Source: Stomoxys calcitrans (Eukaryota > Arthropoda > Insecta > Diptera > Muscidae). From it: 64,000 nucleotides of DNA. The notes under the pieces are model-generated. The model ran no database searches and was not told the origin of the DNA. It was given only the letters and a program-made list of their open reading frames with translations. Location of the stretch: positions 152,003,007-152,067,006 of the forward strand of contig NC_081555.1 in assembly GCF_963082655.1 (NCBI RefSeq), in the 5' to 3' direction. Each line of letters starts with the position of its first letter. Position 1 is the first letter of the stretch. Shown here one piece after another: positions 11,285 through 21,700 of this stretch. A program made the position numbers and the translations under genes.

Positions 11285-12270
11285 TATCGACTGTGGAAGT
11301 TAGAACTGAATAATAACCACATGAACCTAGAGTGAATGAATCACTTTAACTAATAGAACAATCTGTAGTTAAAATAAGAAATAGATCACTAATAAACAAT
11401 TAAGGACATCCTGAGAGTATTAAAAAATTATCATTCAGGCAAGCCGTCTCCTTTTCCATACCATGACCATGATAACCTTGTAAAAAATAAAAAAAATGCT
11501 CATAAACCCTGTTGCTAGTAACGGCATTAGCTGCCTTCTTTTTTTTACAAAACATTTAAGTAAGCAGATGATGATCAATGACCATCATTATGTAGCCGCC
11601 AAAGATTTGGCTTTGGAATGCTTCCATGATCAGACAAAAATACGGTTGCACCTTTCACTGCACTAAATTGACACCTAATTGTTGTGACACTCTGTGGACA
11701 TAGTGGATGACAACAACGACGAAGATAACATCAGCAAAAATACGGCAGTCCGTTAAAGCTTTGGACGGACCTTGCCAGAGGAAGCACAAAGCAAATTTCA
11801 TGAATGAATGAGAGGGAGTCACCATGAAAGCGAGTTGGAAGTTTAATAAGCTTAAGAAAAGAAATACTTAATACACTTAACAAATGATAATTCCATTGTG
11901 TGAAAATTACGTCTACTTTGTCCAACAGAAAGATGTGGGTTCACCAACATAAATGGCAATAGTTTGGCTTCTGTGCTAAGGCAAAGGACTATGCTCGTTT
12001 ATCAGAAGTTAAACATATTGATTGCTTTTTATTTGTTGTATGATTACCGTATTACAACATATTGATATGTGCATATTAAGGGGAAAATTTGAAAAATAAG
12101 GTGGCCATACTCTCCCATCATCTTCTAAGGTGGATGTTTCTAAATATCGTTGGAAGGATTTGATATTATTCAATCGGAGCATCAGGGAGTTAACTTGACT
12201 AAATCCTTTGCTGCATCTATATTTGCAAGTGCCTGATTAATAAAGGGTAACTGACACGAAGTGTTACCAA
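11285..12270. other. Unique AT-rich sequence, nothing recognised
   Basis: No element ends, RNA gene or coding similarity recognised. Confidence 0.5.
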
Positions 12271-12273
12271 TTT

Positions 12274-14165
12274 GTAGCGTGCGTCTTGGTGCCCCCAGAA
12301 GCGCCATCTAGCAGGCAATAGCCGAACAGGACAGTTTGTCTTGTGTTGTCATTTGGCCCATCAAAGGAAATTCTAGCTTGGAAGAGGGCCACGGTAGAAA
12401 ATGATAACCCTACCTACTGGCATAGGAAAGAAGAGCTTTCTTTTTTTATACCCTCCACCATAAGTTGGGGGGTATACTAATTTCGTCATTCTGATTGTAA
12501 CTACTCGAAATATTCGTCTGAGACCCCATAAAGTATATATATTCTTGATGGTCGTGAAATTTTATGTCGATCTAGCCATGTCCGTCCGTCTGTCCGTCCG
12601 TCCGTCTCTCTGTCGAAAGCACGCTAACTTCCGAAGGAGTAAAGCTAGCCGCTTGAAATTTTGCACAAATACTTCTTATTAGTGTAGGTCGGTTGGTATT
12701 GTAAATGGGCCATATCGGTCCATGTTTTGATATAGCTGCCATATAAACCGATCTTGGGTCTTGACTTCTTGAGCCTCTAGAGTGCGCAATTCTTATCCGA
12801 TAGGGATGAAATTTTGCACGACGTGTTTTGTTATGATATCCAACAACTGTGCCAAGTATGGTTCAAATCGATCCATAACCTGATATAGCTGCCATATAAA
12901 CCGATCTTGGGTCTTGACTTCTTGAGCCTCTAGAGGTCGCAATTCTTATCCGATTGGAATGAAATTTTGCACAACGTGTTTTGTTACGATATCCTACAAC
13001 TGTGCGAAATATGGTTCAAATAGGTTCATAACCTGATATAGCTGTCATATAAACCGATCTGGGATCTTGACTTCTTGAGCCTCTAGAGGTCGCAATTATT
13101 ATCCGATTTGCCTGAAATTTTGTACGACGGATTCTCTCATGACCATTAACATATGTGTTTATTATGGTCTGAATCGGTCTGTAGCCCGATACAGCTCCCA
13201 TATAAATCGATCTCTCTATTTTACTTCTTGAGCCCACAAAGAGCGCAATTCTTATTCGAATTGGCTGACATTTTATACAGGTCTCCAACATTGTGGTCCA
13301 AACCGGACCATATCTTAATATCGCTCTAATAGCAGAGCAAATCGTTTCTTATATCCTTTTTTTTGCCTAAGAAGAGATGCCGGGAAAAGAACTCGACAAC
13401 TGCGATCCATGGTGGAGGGTATATAAGATTCGGCCCGGCCGAACTTAGCACGCTTTTACTTGTTAAATATGCAGAAAGCTCTGAAACAGCCGCTCCCAGC
13501 TATTATACGAGCGGTACGTTCCTGATGCTAGTTCCGACAGGCCGTAACGTGTGTGCAAGATAATATGCCCTTGAGCAACATTGTAACTGGTTTATCCTTC
13601 GTCACGTCAACACCAACACTATCGCTCTATTCGCGCACAATGCCCAATGACTTGCTCACCGTAAGTTTCCTCCGCTAGTTTGAAATCTTCTTCAACTAGC
13701 ATGAGCAGTTCATCCGCATATGCACTGATCTCAAAGGACCCAGCCGGACTTCTTAATAGAGGGTCAATCATACGGTTGCATATATATTAAGTACAAATGG
13801 ACGCCTGAGCCCAAAAATGCTTAATAACCTTAGAAACCGCATCGCTAGGACCAACCCCGCAAGCTCTTCTATCACAGATATAACTACGACAGAGAGGTAG
13901 TTCTGGACAACTCCTTTTGATAAAAAAAACGCCTTTGAAATCCATAAATATGACAAGAACACATTTGGCGTCCGACTCGCTCACACAGTTTTGCAAATGG
14001 ATCCACAGTACTCTTTTCCTCCTGAAAGCTGAACTGTTATGTAGAAGTACCCTCCTCTCATGCAATCTTAGATTGCTCCTCAATCTAACGGCCGATTTCA
14101 GAAGGAATAAGACTCGGGCACATTTCTTCGTATGAGGGAAACCCACAAGGGGACTGAAGTCCACA
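12274..14165 (-). mobile_element. R1-clade-like LINE fragment (minus), split by a DINE
   Basis: Minus-strand frames read DPLLRSPAGSFEISAYADE (about 13765-13710) and, upstream on that strand, RSCPELPLCRSYICDRRACG, matching the plus-strand copy at 5646-6250. The active-site box is AYADE rather than AYADD, so the second catalytic Asp is lost. The part at 12274-12442 matches the far end of the other copy. The DINE at 12443-13466 sits between the two parts. Confidence 0.65.
12443..13466 (+). mobile_element. DINE-1-like element, apparently full length
   Basis: Begins TTTATACCCTCCACCATAAG, with a subterminal foldback to TTGGGGGGTATAC, then CCCATAAAGTATATATATTC, the GTCCGTCCGTCTGTCC microsatellite (12579-12606), four modules, and the end GGTGGAGGGTATATAAGATT, hairpin TTCGGCCCGGCCGAA, AGCACGCTTTTACTTGTT. 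About 1.02 kb. A good reference copy for the family. Confidence 0.8.
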
Positions 14166-14232
14166 GTGGGTCCTGTTACATAGTGCCTGGACGAAGCCTT
14201 GCCCAGAAACGCATGACCAACGCGGATGCCAA

Positions 14233-14318
14233 AGTAGTGGACGAAGTAGTGGACGAAGTTGTGGACGAAGTAGTGGACGAAGTAGTGGACGAAGTAGTGG
14301 ACGAAGTAGTAGACGAAG
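14233..14318 (+). repeat. 12-bp tandem repeat
   Basis: About seven copies of GTAGTGGACGAA, nearly perfect (one GTTGTGGACGAA, one GTAGTAGACGAA). A multiple of three, so it reads as repeated Val-Val-Asp-Glu in a short frame, but nothing around it is coding. Confidence 0.85.
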
Positions 14319-14349
14319 TAATCTTGGTAAACACCGGAATATGAAGATA

Positions 14350-14470
14350 ATCAGGGTAATCCCCGACATTTGTGAGGTACTATGCCATACAAAAATTTCC
14401 CCCCAAAGAGGTGTCGCACAGCACGTCTTCCCGACTCGGCTATAGAAAGGAACCCCTTATCAATAATGTA
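14350..14470 (+). mobile_element. SINE tail fragment
   Basis: Carries ATTTGTGAGGTACTATGCC, CAAAGAGGTGTCGCAC and GACTCGGCTATAGAAAGG, the distal part of the SINE at 61733-61985. The tRNA-like head is missing. Confidence 0.6.
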
Positions 14471-15531
14471 AAACCGACGTCAATCATGAAGGAGTTGGAG
14501 TTTCTAGGCACTCTACCGTAAGAAAGTTTATTAATAACTTACTTACTAAAAGATGCATTACGGCAGGCTTGGGATTTGTGGATCTAAAAAGATGGGTTAG
14601 CAAAGGAACACCTCAAGGAGGTGTATTGTCTCCTCTACTTTGGAATATAGCCATTAACAATAGATTATTGTCTCTGGAAGAAAAAGGCGTAAAAGTGATC
14701 GCGTATGCTGATGACGTGGCAATTGCGGTTAGGGGAAAGTTTACTTCAGGAAGCTCTACGTGCAACAGCAAAGTGGGCTACCGAAAGTGATCTGGGTATA
14801 AATCCGTGCAAGACAAAAATAGTTATTTTCAGCAGGAGGTACAAGTTGCCTACAGTGGAACCTGTCTCCTTGGGCGGAGAGAATGTTCCATTTACAGAAA
14901 GTGCAAAATACCTGGATGAGGGCAAGAAAGGCCACTCTTGCCCTATACACCTGCAAGAGAGCCATTGGCAAAAGTTGGGGGCTTAGACCGCGTGTCATGC
15001 ATTGGGTATATACTGCAGTTGTCATACCTATTATGCTATATGGTGTTGTGGTCTGGTGGACGACGTTTCAAAAGTCCACCATCTGCTCAATACTTAACCG
15101 GAACCTTTTGATTATTGTGCCTCACAGCCGCACTGAGGACGACACCATCTGGTGCACTAAATTCATTTCTACATCTAATGCCTCTGGACATTGTGGCTAC
15201 CCAAATCACTGCGACTACTGCCATGAGGTTAAGGAAGCTTCTCATTGGTCATGTGGTGACTACGGACAATGTGTTATCCTTGATACAATATCCGATGTCC
15301 CAAGCAGTGTGGATTATATCCAACCTGAGCCGCTTTTTCATAAAAAGTACAGTACCACTATTCTTGATTGAACCGATTGGAACTACTATATCCATGATAA
15401 AAGAAGTTACATAGACTTCTGTACGGATGGTACTAAACTAAACGACCAGGTGGGCTTTGGGGTGTACTCTAAAGATCTAGAACTGTTCATAGCGAAAAGG
15501 TTATCCGACCACTGCAGTGTGTATCAAGCGG

Positions 15532-15633
15532 AGATCCTTACAATTAAGGAAGTGGTAGAATGGCTAAGATATAATGTCGTCGTAATGACATTATATCTTA
15601 GCCATTCTACCACTTCCTTAATTGTAAGGATCT
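15532..15633. repeat. Perfect 47-bp inverted repeat with 8-bp loop
   Basis: Arm 15532-15578 is the exact reverse complement of 15587-15633; the spacer is GTCGTAAT. It lies inside the RNase H region of the LINE and duplicates the coding stretch for ILTIKEVVEWLRYNV in inverted form. Confidence 0.95.
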
Positions 15634-16029
15634 TGGCATAAATATCTTCCCAGACAGTCAGGCAGCCATTAAATCCCTGGAGAACGTTTTTCTGAACACA
15701 AATACCGCCCTCGACTGTAGCATATCTCTTAACGAGATGGCTGAAAAGTTCAAATTTCACCTGTTCTGGGTGCCGGGCCACAGAGATATCCCAGGGGGTG
15801 GTAAAACAGACGAGCTTGCGAGTCTAGGAACTACCCTACATATTCCAGGGACAATGAAATCTGTGTGTATGCCTCTAGCGACATATAAGCTAAGTTTTCA
15901 GGACCAGGCCCGAAGGACAACGAATGATAGATGGTCACATAGAGGGGGCTGTGAGCATTCCAAAACTATGTGGCCTAATCTAGACTTGAAGAGGTCTAAT
16001 GCTTTGCTGTCATTGGCTAGAACTGACGT

Positions 16030-16730
16030 CTTAGTCATTGTGTCCGTCACTGTCTAATCGGAAAACATGCTGACAGACTGAAGGTTGCCAGCAACGACTT
16101 TTGCAGAAGCTGTGAGGACATCGAAGAATAAGAGACTATAGAAAACCTTCTGTGTGTGTGTCCCGCACTGTCATTGGAACAGACGCCTTAATCATTATGT
16201 TCGTCGTGACAGGTCACTGTCTAATCGGAAAACATGCTTACAAACTGAAGGTTATCAGCAACGACTTTTGCAAAAGCTGTAGGGACATCGAGGAAGAAGA
16301 GACTATAGAACACCTTCTGTGTGTGTGTCCCGCACTAGGGTGCCGGCCCATAGAGATATCCCAGGGAATTGTAAAGCAGACGAGCTTGCGAGACTAGGAA
16401 CTAACTTAACCAGAAACACTGGAATCCGTGGGTATGCTTCTAGCGACATGTAAGCTAAGTTTTCAGTACCAGGTCCGAAGGGCAACGAATGATAGATGGT
16501 CACAAAGAGGGGGATGTGAGCATTCCAAAACTATGTGGCCTAATTTAGACCTGAAGAGGTCTACTGCTTTGCTGTCATTGTGTCCGTCATGACATTTTAC
16601 AGTCTAATCGGAAAACATGCTGACAGACTGAAGGTTCCCAGCAACGGCTTTTGCAGAAGCTGTAGGGACATCGAGGAAGAAGAGACTATAGAACACCTTC
16701 TGTGTGTGTCCCGCACTAGCTGTCAGAAGG
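16030..16730 (+). repeat. Triplicated LINE 3' tail
   Basis: A unit holding TCTAATCGGAAAACATGCT, AACGACTTTTGCAGAAGCTG and CCTTCTGTGTGTGTGTCCCG appears three times in direct orientation (starting near 16050, 16215 and 16600). Part of the upstream sequence (CAAAACTATGTGGCCTAAT) is carried along at 15961 and 16527. Diverged by point changes. Confidence 0.8.
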
Positions 16731-16894
16731 AGTTCCACTTTAGGTTCTCATTTCTTTGAGAACCTGTCTGATTTAGTGAATGTGAACATTCGCTTTTTAA
16801 AGCGATCTGGATGGTTCAACGGTAGAAACTAGAAGGCATCTTTCTTCTTCCGTCTGATGGTAGACTGCGACTTAAACCTGACCTATCTAACCTA

Positions 16895-16990
16895 TCCATC
16901 ATTGAGCTTAAATTTGACAGTATTCATTGATATGTGAGAAGTTTTCCCCTGTTCCTTAATGGAATATTCGTGGGCAAATTTGCATTTGCA
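16895..16990 (+). mobile_element. SINE tail fragment
   Basis: TTGATATGTGAGAAGTTTTC, CCCTGTTCCTTAATGGAAT and TCGTGGGCAAATTTGC match the end of the SINE copy at 61733-62030. Confidence 0.55.
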
Positions 16991-17927
16991 CGGTTCACAT
17001 ATTGATATAGACGTCATTTCAACCGACATCTTTATTTAGCGTTAGCATCAGGTTTCCCTTAGATCCATGAATGTGGCTAAACTAATACCGTCTTGACTTG
17101 TTCTCACTTCCACACAACATTGCTGACCATATTAAAACCTTGACAATATATTACACATAGTCTTCATACCTTAGTCCACATCACTTTGTTTAAGTATACA
17201 TTTGCACAGTTCTAATATCATTCTTAGGTTATAAAATTATTCTATCAGCTACCTCAGAACACACACAATTATTCTAATACGTCCATAAAACCCTGGGTAT
17301 GCCATACAACGTAATCGTTGGTTTAAATTTATGGAATAATTAACACCTGACATGATTTTATTTATGCAAATCCATTCCAAAAGTTTCCGAGTACTCATAT
17401 GTGAAGAACAATTTATACTAAACTGAATAAATGCCTATTTTAGTGAGTCAAATGTGTCCCGTACTATTACTTTATATGAAGGGACACAAATTCAATACTT
17501 GGCCACAAACCTTCTTTTTACAAATTCTAAGGCTGCTGAGCATGCAGATTTGAGATTTTAAAGCCATGTGCTCCTTCCACATCCACCTTATATCAGTTGT
17601 ATAGCTTGATACAAAGGTTCTAAAATGCCTATCATTAGAGTCCCATATCAAGTTTGGCTAAAATTTCGGAACAAGAATTTCTGGGTCGGTCTTCATTGGG
17701 CACAAATTGAATGGCGGGTTCATACTGTACTTCAACTATCTTTAATTTCATATAAAGGCCCGACCAGTATACTTTTCTTCTATTGGGTGGTTTTGTGATT
17801 GGTCTGTCTTCAGAAATTTAAACCCCAATTGTGGTTTCATTTTCAAACTCTTCTCCTAAACGCCTTGGATTTAAGTCTGATATTATCTGAATCTTTCTAA
17901 ACGTCTATTCGGTGGCAGTGTGCACCT
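16991..17927. other. AT-rich intergenic sequence, nothing recognised
   Basis: No repeat family or gene recognised. Confidence 0.5.
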
Positions 17928-18399
17928 ATGCTGAAAGTCTGGGTTTGAATTCTAAGTTCCGGACCTGGGACTCTCTTTACTTCAAAACCCAACGGAGAGG
18001 ATTGAAGGAGGAATTCGACATCAAAATTTTGGGCATAGGACCTGGATTCAAATGAAAGGTATTTGGGAGTAGAGTAGGAGTATGATATCAAAACCCAACG
18101 GAGAGGATTGAAGGAGGAATTCGACATCAAAATTTGGGGCATAGGACCTGGATTCAAATGAAAGGTATTTTGGAGTAGAGTAGGAGTATGATTTCAAAAT
18201 GTCATTTTGAGAACCTGGAGGCAACAGGTTCTCAAAAGATATCATACTCCTACTCTACTCCAAAATACCTTTTATTTAAATCCAGGTCCTATGCCCCAAA
18301 TTTTGATGTCGAATTCCTCCTTCAATCCTCTCCGTTGGGTTTCGAAGTAAAGAGAGTCCCAGGTCCAAAACTAAGAATTCAAACCCAGACTTTCAGCAT
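17928..18399. repeat. Long inverted repeat with duplicated left arm
   Basis: The right arm (about 18236-18399, 165 bp) is the near-exact reverse complement of the left arm starting at 17928, with few mismatches. A segment of the left arm is tandemly duplicated with a 106-bp period (17983-18088, 18089-18194). The centre is a smaller hairpin, TTTTGAGAACCTG / CAGGTTCTCAAAA (about 18203-18236). No coding potential beyond chance frames. It lies about 395-866 bp beyond the stop codon of the P450 gene that reads toward it. Confidence 0.9.
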
Positions 18400-18499
18400 C
18401 AACCCATGATTGATAGTGGCCAAGTAGTGATACTTAACCCCTGAAAAATAAAAAACACACTTCTTTTGACAGTTTTAACCTGTGCATGACCATTTTTTT

Positions 18500-18505
18500 T
18501 TTATT
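18500..18505 (-). promoter_or_regulatory. Candidate polyadenylation signal of second P450
   Basis: AATAAA on the minus strand, 290 nt after the stop codon at 18794, the nearest exact hexamer found. AT-rich surroundings make a chance match possible. Confidence 0.35.
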
Positions 18506-18793
18506 AAACCTTTTTTTTCTTGCTCTCGTTGCATTCACATGTTAATCTTAAAATAAAAAGTTTGTAAATGTTAGCTAAGTTGTGTTGTGTTATTAATTGA
18601 AAATCTTCCTTATGTCATTGGTAGTCTGTTATAGGGCACACGTTCATCGGTAAAATGTTAGCGAGGTTAGTAGTAGTCGTAGAATGTTCTTACCTAACTA
18701 TAGTGTTAAATTAAGGGCTACATCTATTAAGGGGGAGAATACGCCAATTTGTTATATATAAGTGTTCCATTGTCTCTAAGCTTACATCAAAAT

Positions 18794-21700
18794 TTACGCT
18801 TTAGCGGTGGCACGACGTTCCAGGCAAATATTGAAACCATTGGCCATCTTCAAAATAATATCACCTTGCAATTGGAAATCTTTTTGGGTGCGCGATGAGG
18901 AGACGCGATAATTGCGAATGATGGTCGACAGCAATACCTTCAATTGCAACATGGCAAATTTGCGACCCACACAACTGCGGGGTCCAGCACTGAAGGGAAT
19001 AAAGCCATAATAGTGACGTCCGGCGGTGCGTTCAGGCAAGAAATTATCAGGATTGAATTTCTCTGGATCGGGATATAAATCGGGGCGACGATGCACAAGG
19101 TATTGCAACAACACCACAGTGGTGCCATTGGCTACGGTATAAGGACCCGATTTCAGTTTAACATCTTCCTCCACCTTGCGGGCAATCAATGGTACTGGTG
19201 GATATAAACGCAGAGTTTCGCAGATGACACGCTCTAAGTAGGACATTTGCAGAGTATCAGCAAATGTGCAATCACGATTGAGATTATCACCAAAGATGGT
19301 CTGTTGTTCCTCAAAGACGCGTTGTTGGACATCCTTATGAATGCCCAACAGGCAGAGGGCAAAGCTGGAACCGGAGGCGGTGGTATCGTGGCCCTGCAAG
19401 AAAAGGAGAAAAGCGGTTTTACAACAATCTTGCAGAAAAAATTTGAACATAAATTTGAAAACAGTTAAATAACCCGAATGCGAAAACAAGCTCCAAGTAA
19501 GGAATCCTTTTTATCCCCCCCATAATAGCATGGAGAGGTTCTAAGACCCCACTATATATGTATATCTTTTATAACAATACAGTTTTTCGACTTTGTTGAT
19601 CTTTCTTCCGCGAAGAAAGCTGCTAATTGGTAAAGCAACTTAAAAATTGTAGCCATTAGGAGTTTGAGTAAGTGAAAAATGGTCTACTTTGATACCCTGT
19701 ATTTCTCTCTTTACACATTTCACTTGGAGGCCACTGTAGCGCAGAGGTTAGCATGTTCGCCTACGACACAGAACGGCTATGATCGATTTCAGGCTAGAAC
19801 ATCAGAAAAAAATGTTCAGCGGTGGTTATCTCCTCCTACTGCTGACGATTTTTGTGAGAAACTATGCCATTTGAAACAAGTAAAAAAGCATTACGTTGGA
19901 CAGAACAGAACTTTGGATACCCAATAACTCGGGTAAATATGTAAACCACCTTTCGTCATTATCTGGTAAAAAATGCATAATGATGCCCCCATAGCAGTTT
20001 TATTGAAATATGATTAGATTTTGACCTAATTCGGCACGGATATTGAGTAGTTTAATAAGTACAAGTCATTGTTTAATTTTGAAGAACAAAATATTGGTAT
20101 TTTTGGTAGCTATATCCAAATATAGACCGATCCGGATGTCGAAAAGCGTAACATAAGTCACAGTGTCAATTTTCAGCGAATTTTAAATGCACCTTTTAGA
20201 GGACCAAAGCTTTAAATTGGGAGATCGGTCTATATGGCAGCTATATACAAATCTGAACCGATCTGGGCCAAATTGAAGAAATATTTTACGGACATCACAC
20301 TGCCCTTAATTTCAGCGACATCGGACAACAAATTATACTTTTATGGGCCCAAAATCTGGTTTTGGGAGATCAGTCTATAAGCAGCCAGTCTATAAGCGGC
20401 GAAATCGGACAATAAATGAGCGTTTTATGTGCCCAAGGCCTTAAATAAGGAGATTGGCTCAAATTACAGCTATATTCAAATCTGGACCGATCTGGGCCAA
20501 ATATCGAAGAGCCCAACACAATTCACTGCCCCAAATGTCGGCGAACTCGGATTATAAATGCGCCTTTTATGAGCCCAAGACCTTAAATCGAGAAATCGGT
20601 CTATATGGCAGTTATCTTCAAATCTGAACCGATCTGAATTAAAGAAGGTTATCGAAGGCCCTAACACTGTCCCAAACTTCGACGAAATCGGACAATTAAT
20701 GCGACTTTTATGGGCCCAAAACCCTAAACATCGGTTTATATGGCATCGGTTTATATGGCAGCTATATCAAACTCTGGACCAATCTGGGCCAAATTGAAGA
20801 AGAATGTCGATGGGGCCAACGCAACTCACTGTCCCAAATTTCAGCGAAATCGGACAATAAATCCGCCATTTATGGGCCCAAGACCTTGAATCGAGAGATC
20901 GGTCTATATGGCAACTATATCCAACTCTGGACCGATCTGGGCCAAATTGAAGTGGAATGGCCCATCGACATAACACAATCACTGTCCCAAAATTCAGCGA
21001 AATCTGATTATAAAGGCGCCTTTTTTGGGCGCAAGACCAATGGCAGGTATATCCAAATCTGGACCGATCTGAGCCAAATTGACAAAGGATGTCGAAGGGC
21101 CTAACGCAACTCACTGTCCTAAATTTCAGCAAAATCGCGTATTAAATGTGGCTTTTATGGGCCCAAGACCCTTAATCGGCGGATCGGTCCATATGGGGGC
21201 TGTATCAAGATGTAGCCCGATATAGCCCATCTTCAAACTTAACCTTCTTATGGACAAAAAACGAATCTGTGCAAAGTTTCAGCTCAATATCTCTATTTTT
21301 ATAGACTGTAGCGTGATTTCTACAGACAGACGGACATTTCTAGATCGTCTAAGATTTTTACGCTGATCAAGAATATATATACTTTATAGGGTCAGAAATG
21401 GATATTTGGAGTTATGGTTCATGGAGTCGTAACCCAGAAGTTAGCTATTCCGCCTAGGGCGGTCAACATTTTAGATTGTATTATAAAGGGTGACTTTTTA
21501 GCTATTATCTTTTTGGCAACACTGGTTTAAACAGCAAATTATTGAATTTTATTACCAAAGCGCGTGCTCAGTTAAGAAAGTTCAACGCGCGTTTCTTCCA
21601 TTCTTTAGACGAAGCAAATTTTTTTCTCAATGGGTACGTAAGTAAGCATAATTGTCCATTTTGGAGTGAATATCAACCAGAGCAGAGCTACCAATGCATC

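Larger units (their letters stand above)
14480..16850 (+). mobile_element. R1-type LINE, RT and RNase H remnant
   Basis: Reading across frameshifts, the plus strand gives RT motifs KGTPQGGVLSPLLWNIAINN and VIAYADDVAIAV (14600-14735), the thumb GKSWGLRPRVMHWVYTAVVI and MLYGVVVWW (14965-15060), RNase H pieces FCTDGTKLNDQVGFGVYS (about 15416-15465) and FWVPGHRDIPGGGKTDELAS (15763-15822), and a C-terminal Cys-rich tail (DFCRSC...EEETIEHLLCVCPAL type). The RT box is intact but the frame is not. Odd features: a perfect foldback at 15532-15633 and a triplicated 3' tail at 16030-16730. Confidence 0.8.

Noticed and set aside
12443..13466. Classical Helitron (5' TC, 3' CTRR)
   Set aside because: The 3' hairpin is right but the end is ACTTGTTT, not CTRR, and the 5' end is TATACCC. 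The DINE-1/Helentron type fits better.
14233..14318. Val-Val-Asp-Glu repeat protein encoded by the 12-bp repeat
   Set aside because: The frame is only about 70 codons, has no flanking coding signal and lies between LINE and SINE debris.
14569..15371. Active reverse transcriptase gene
   Set aside because: Motifs including YADD survive, but frameshifts split RT and RNase H, the RNase H region holds a fold-back, and there is no upstream endonuclease.
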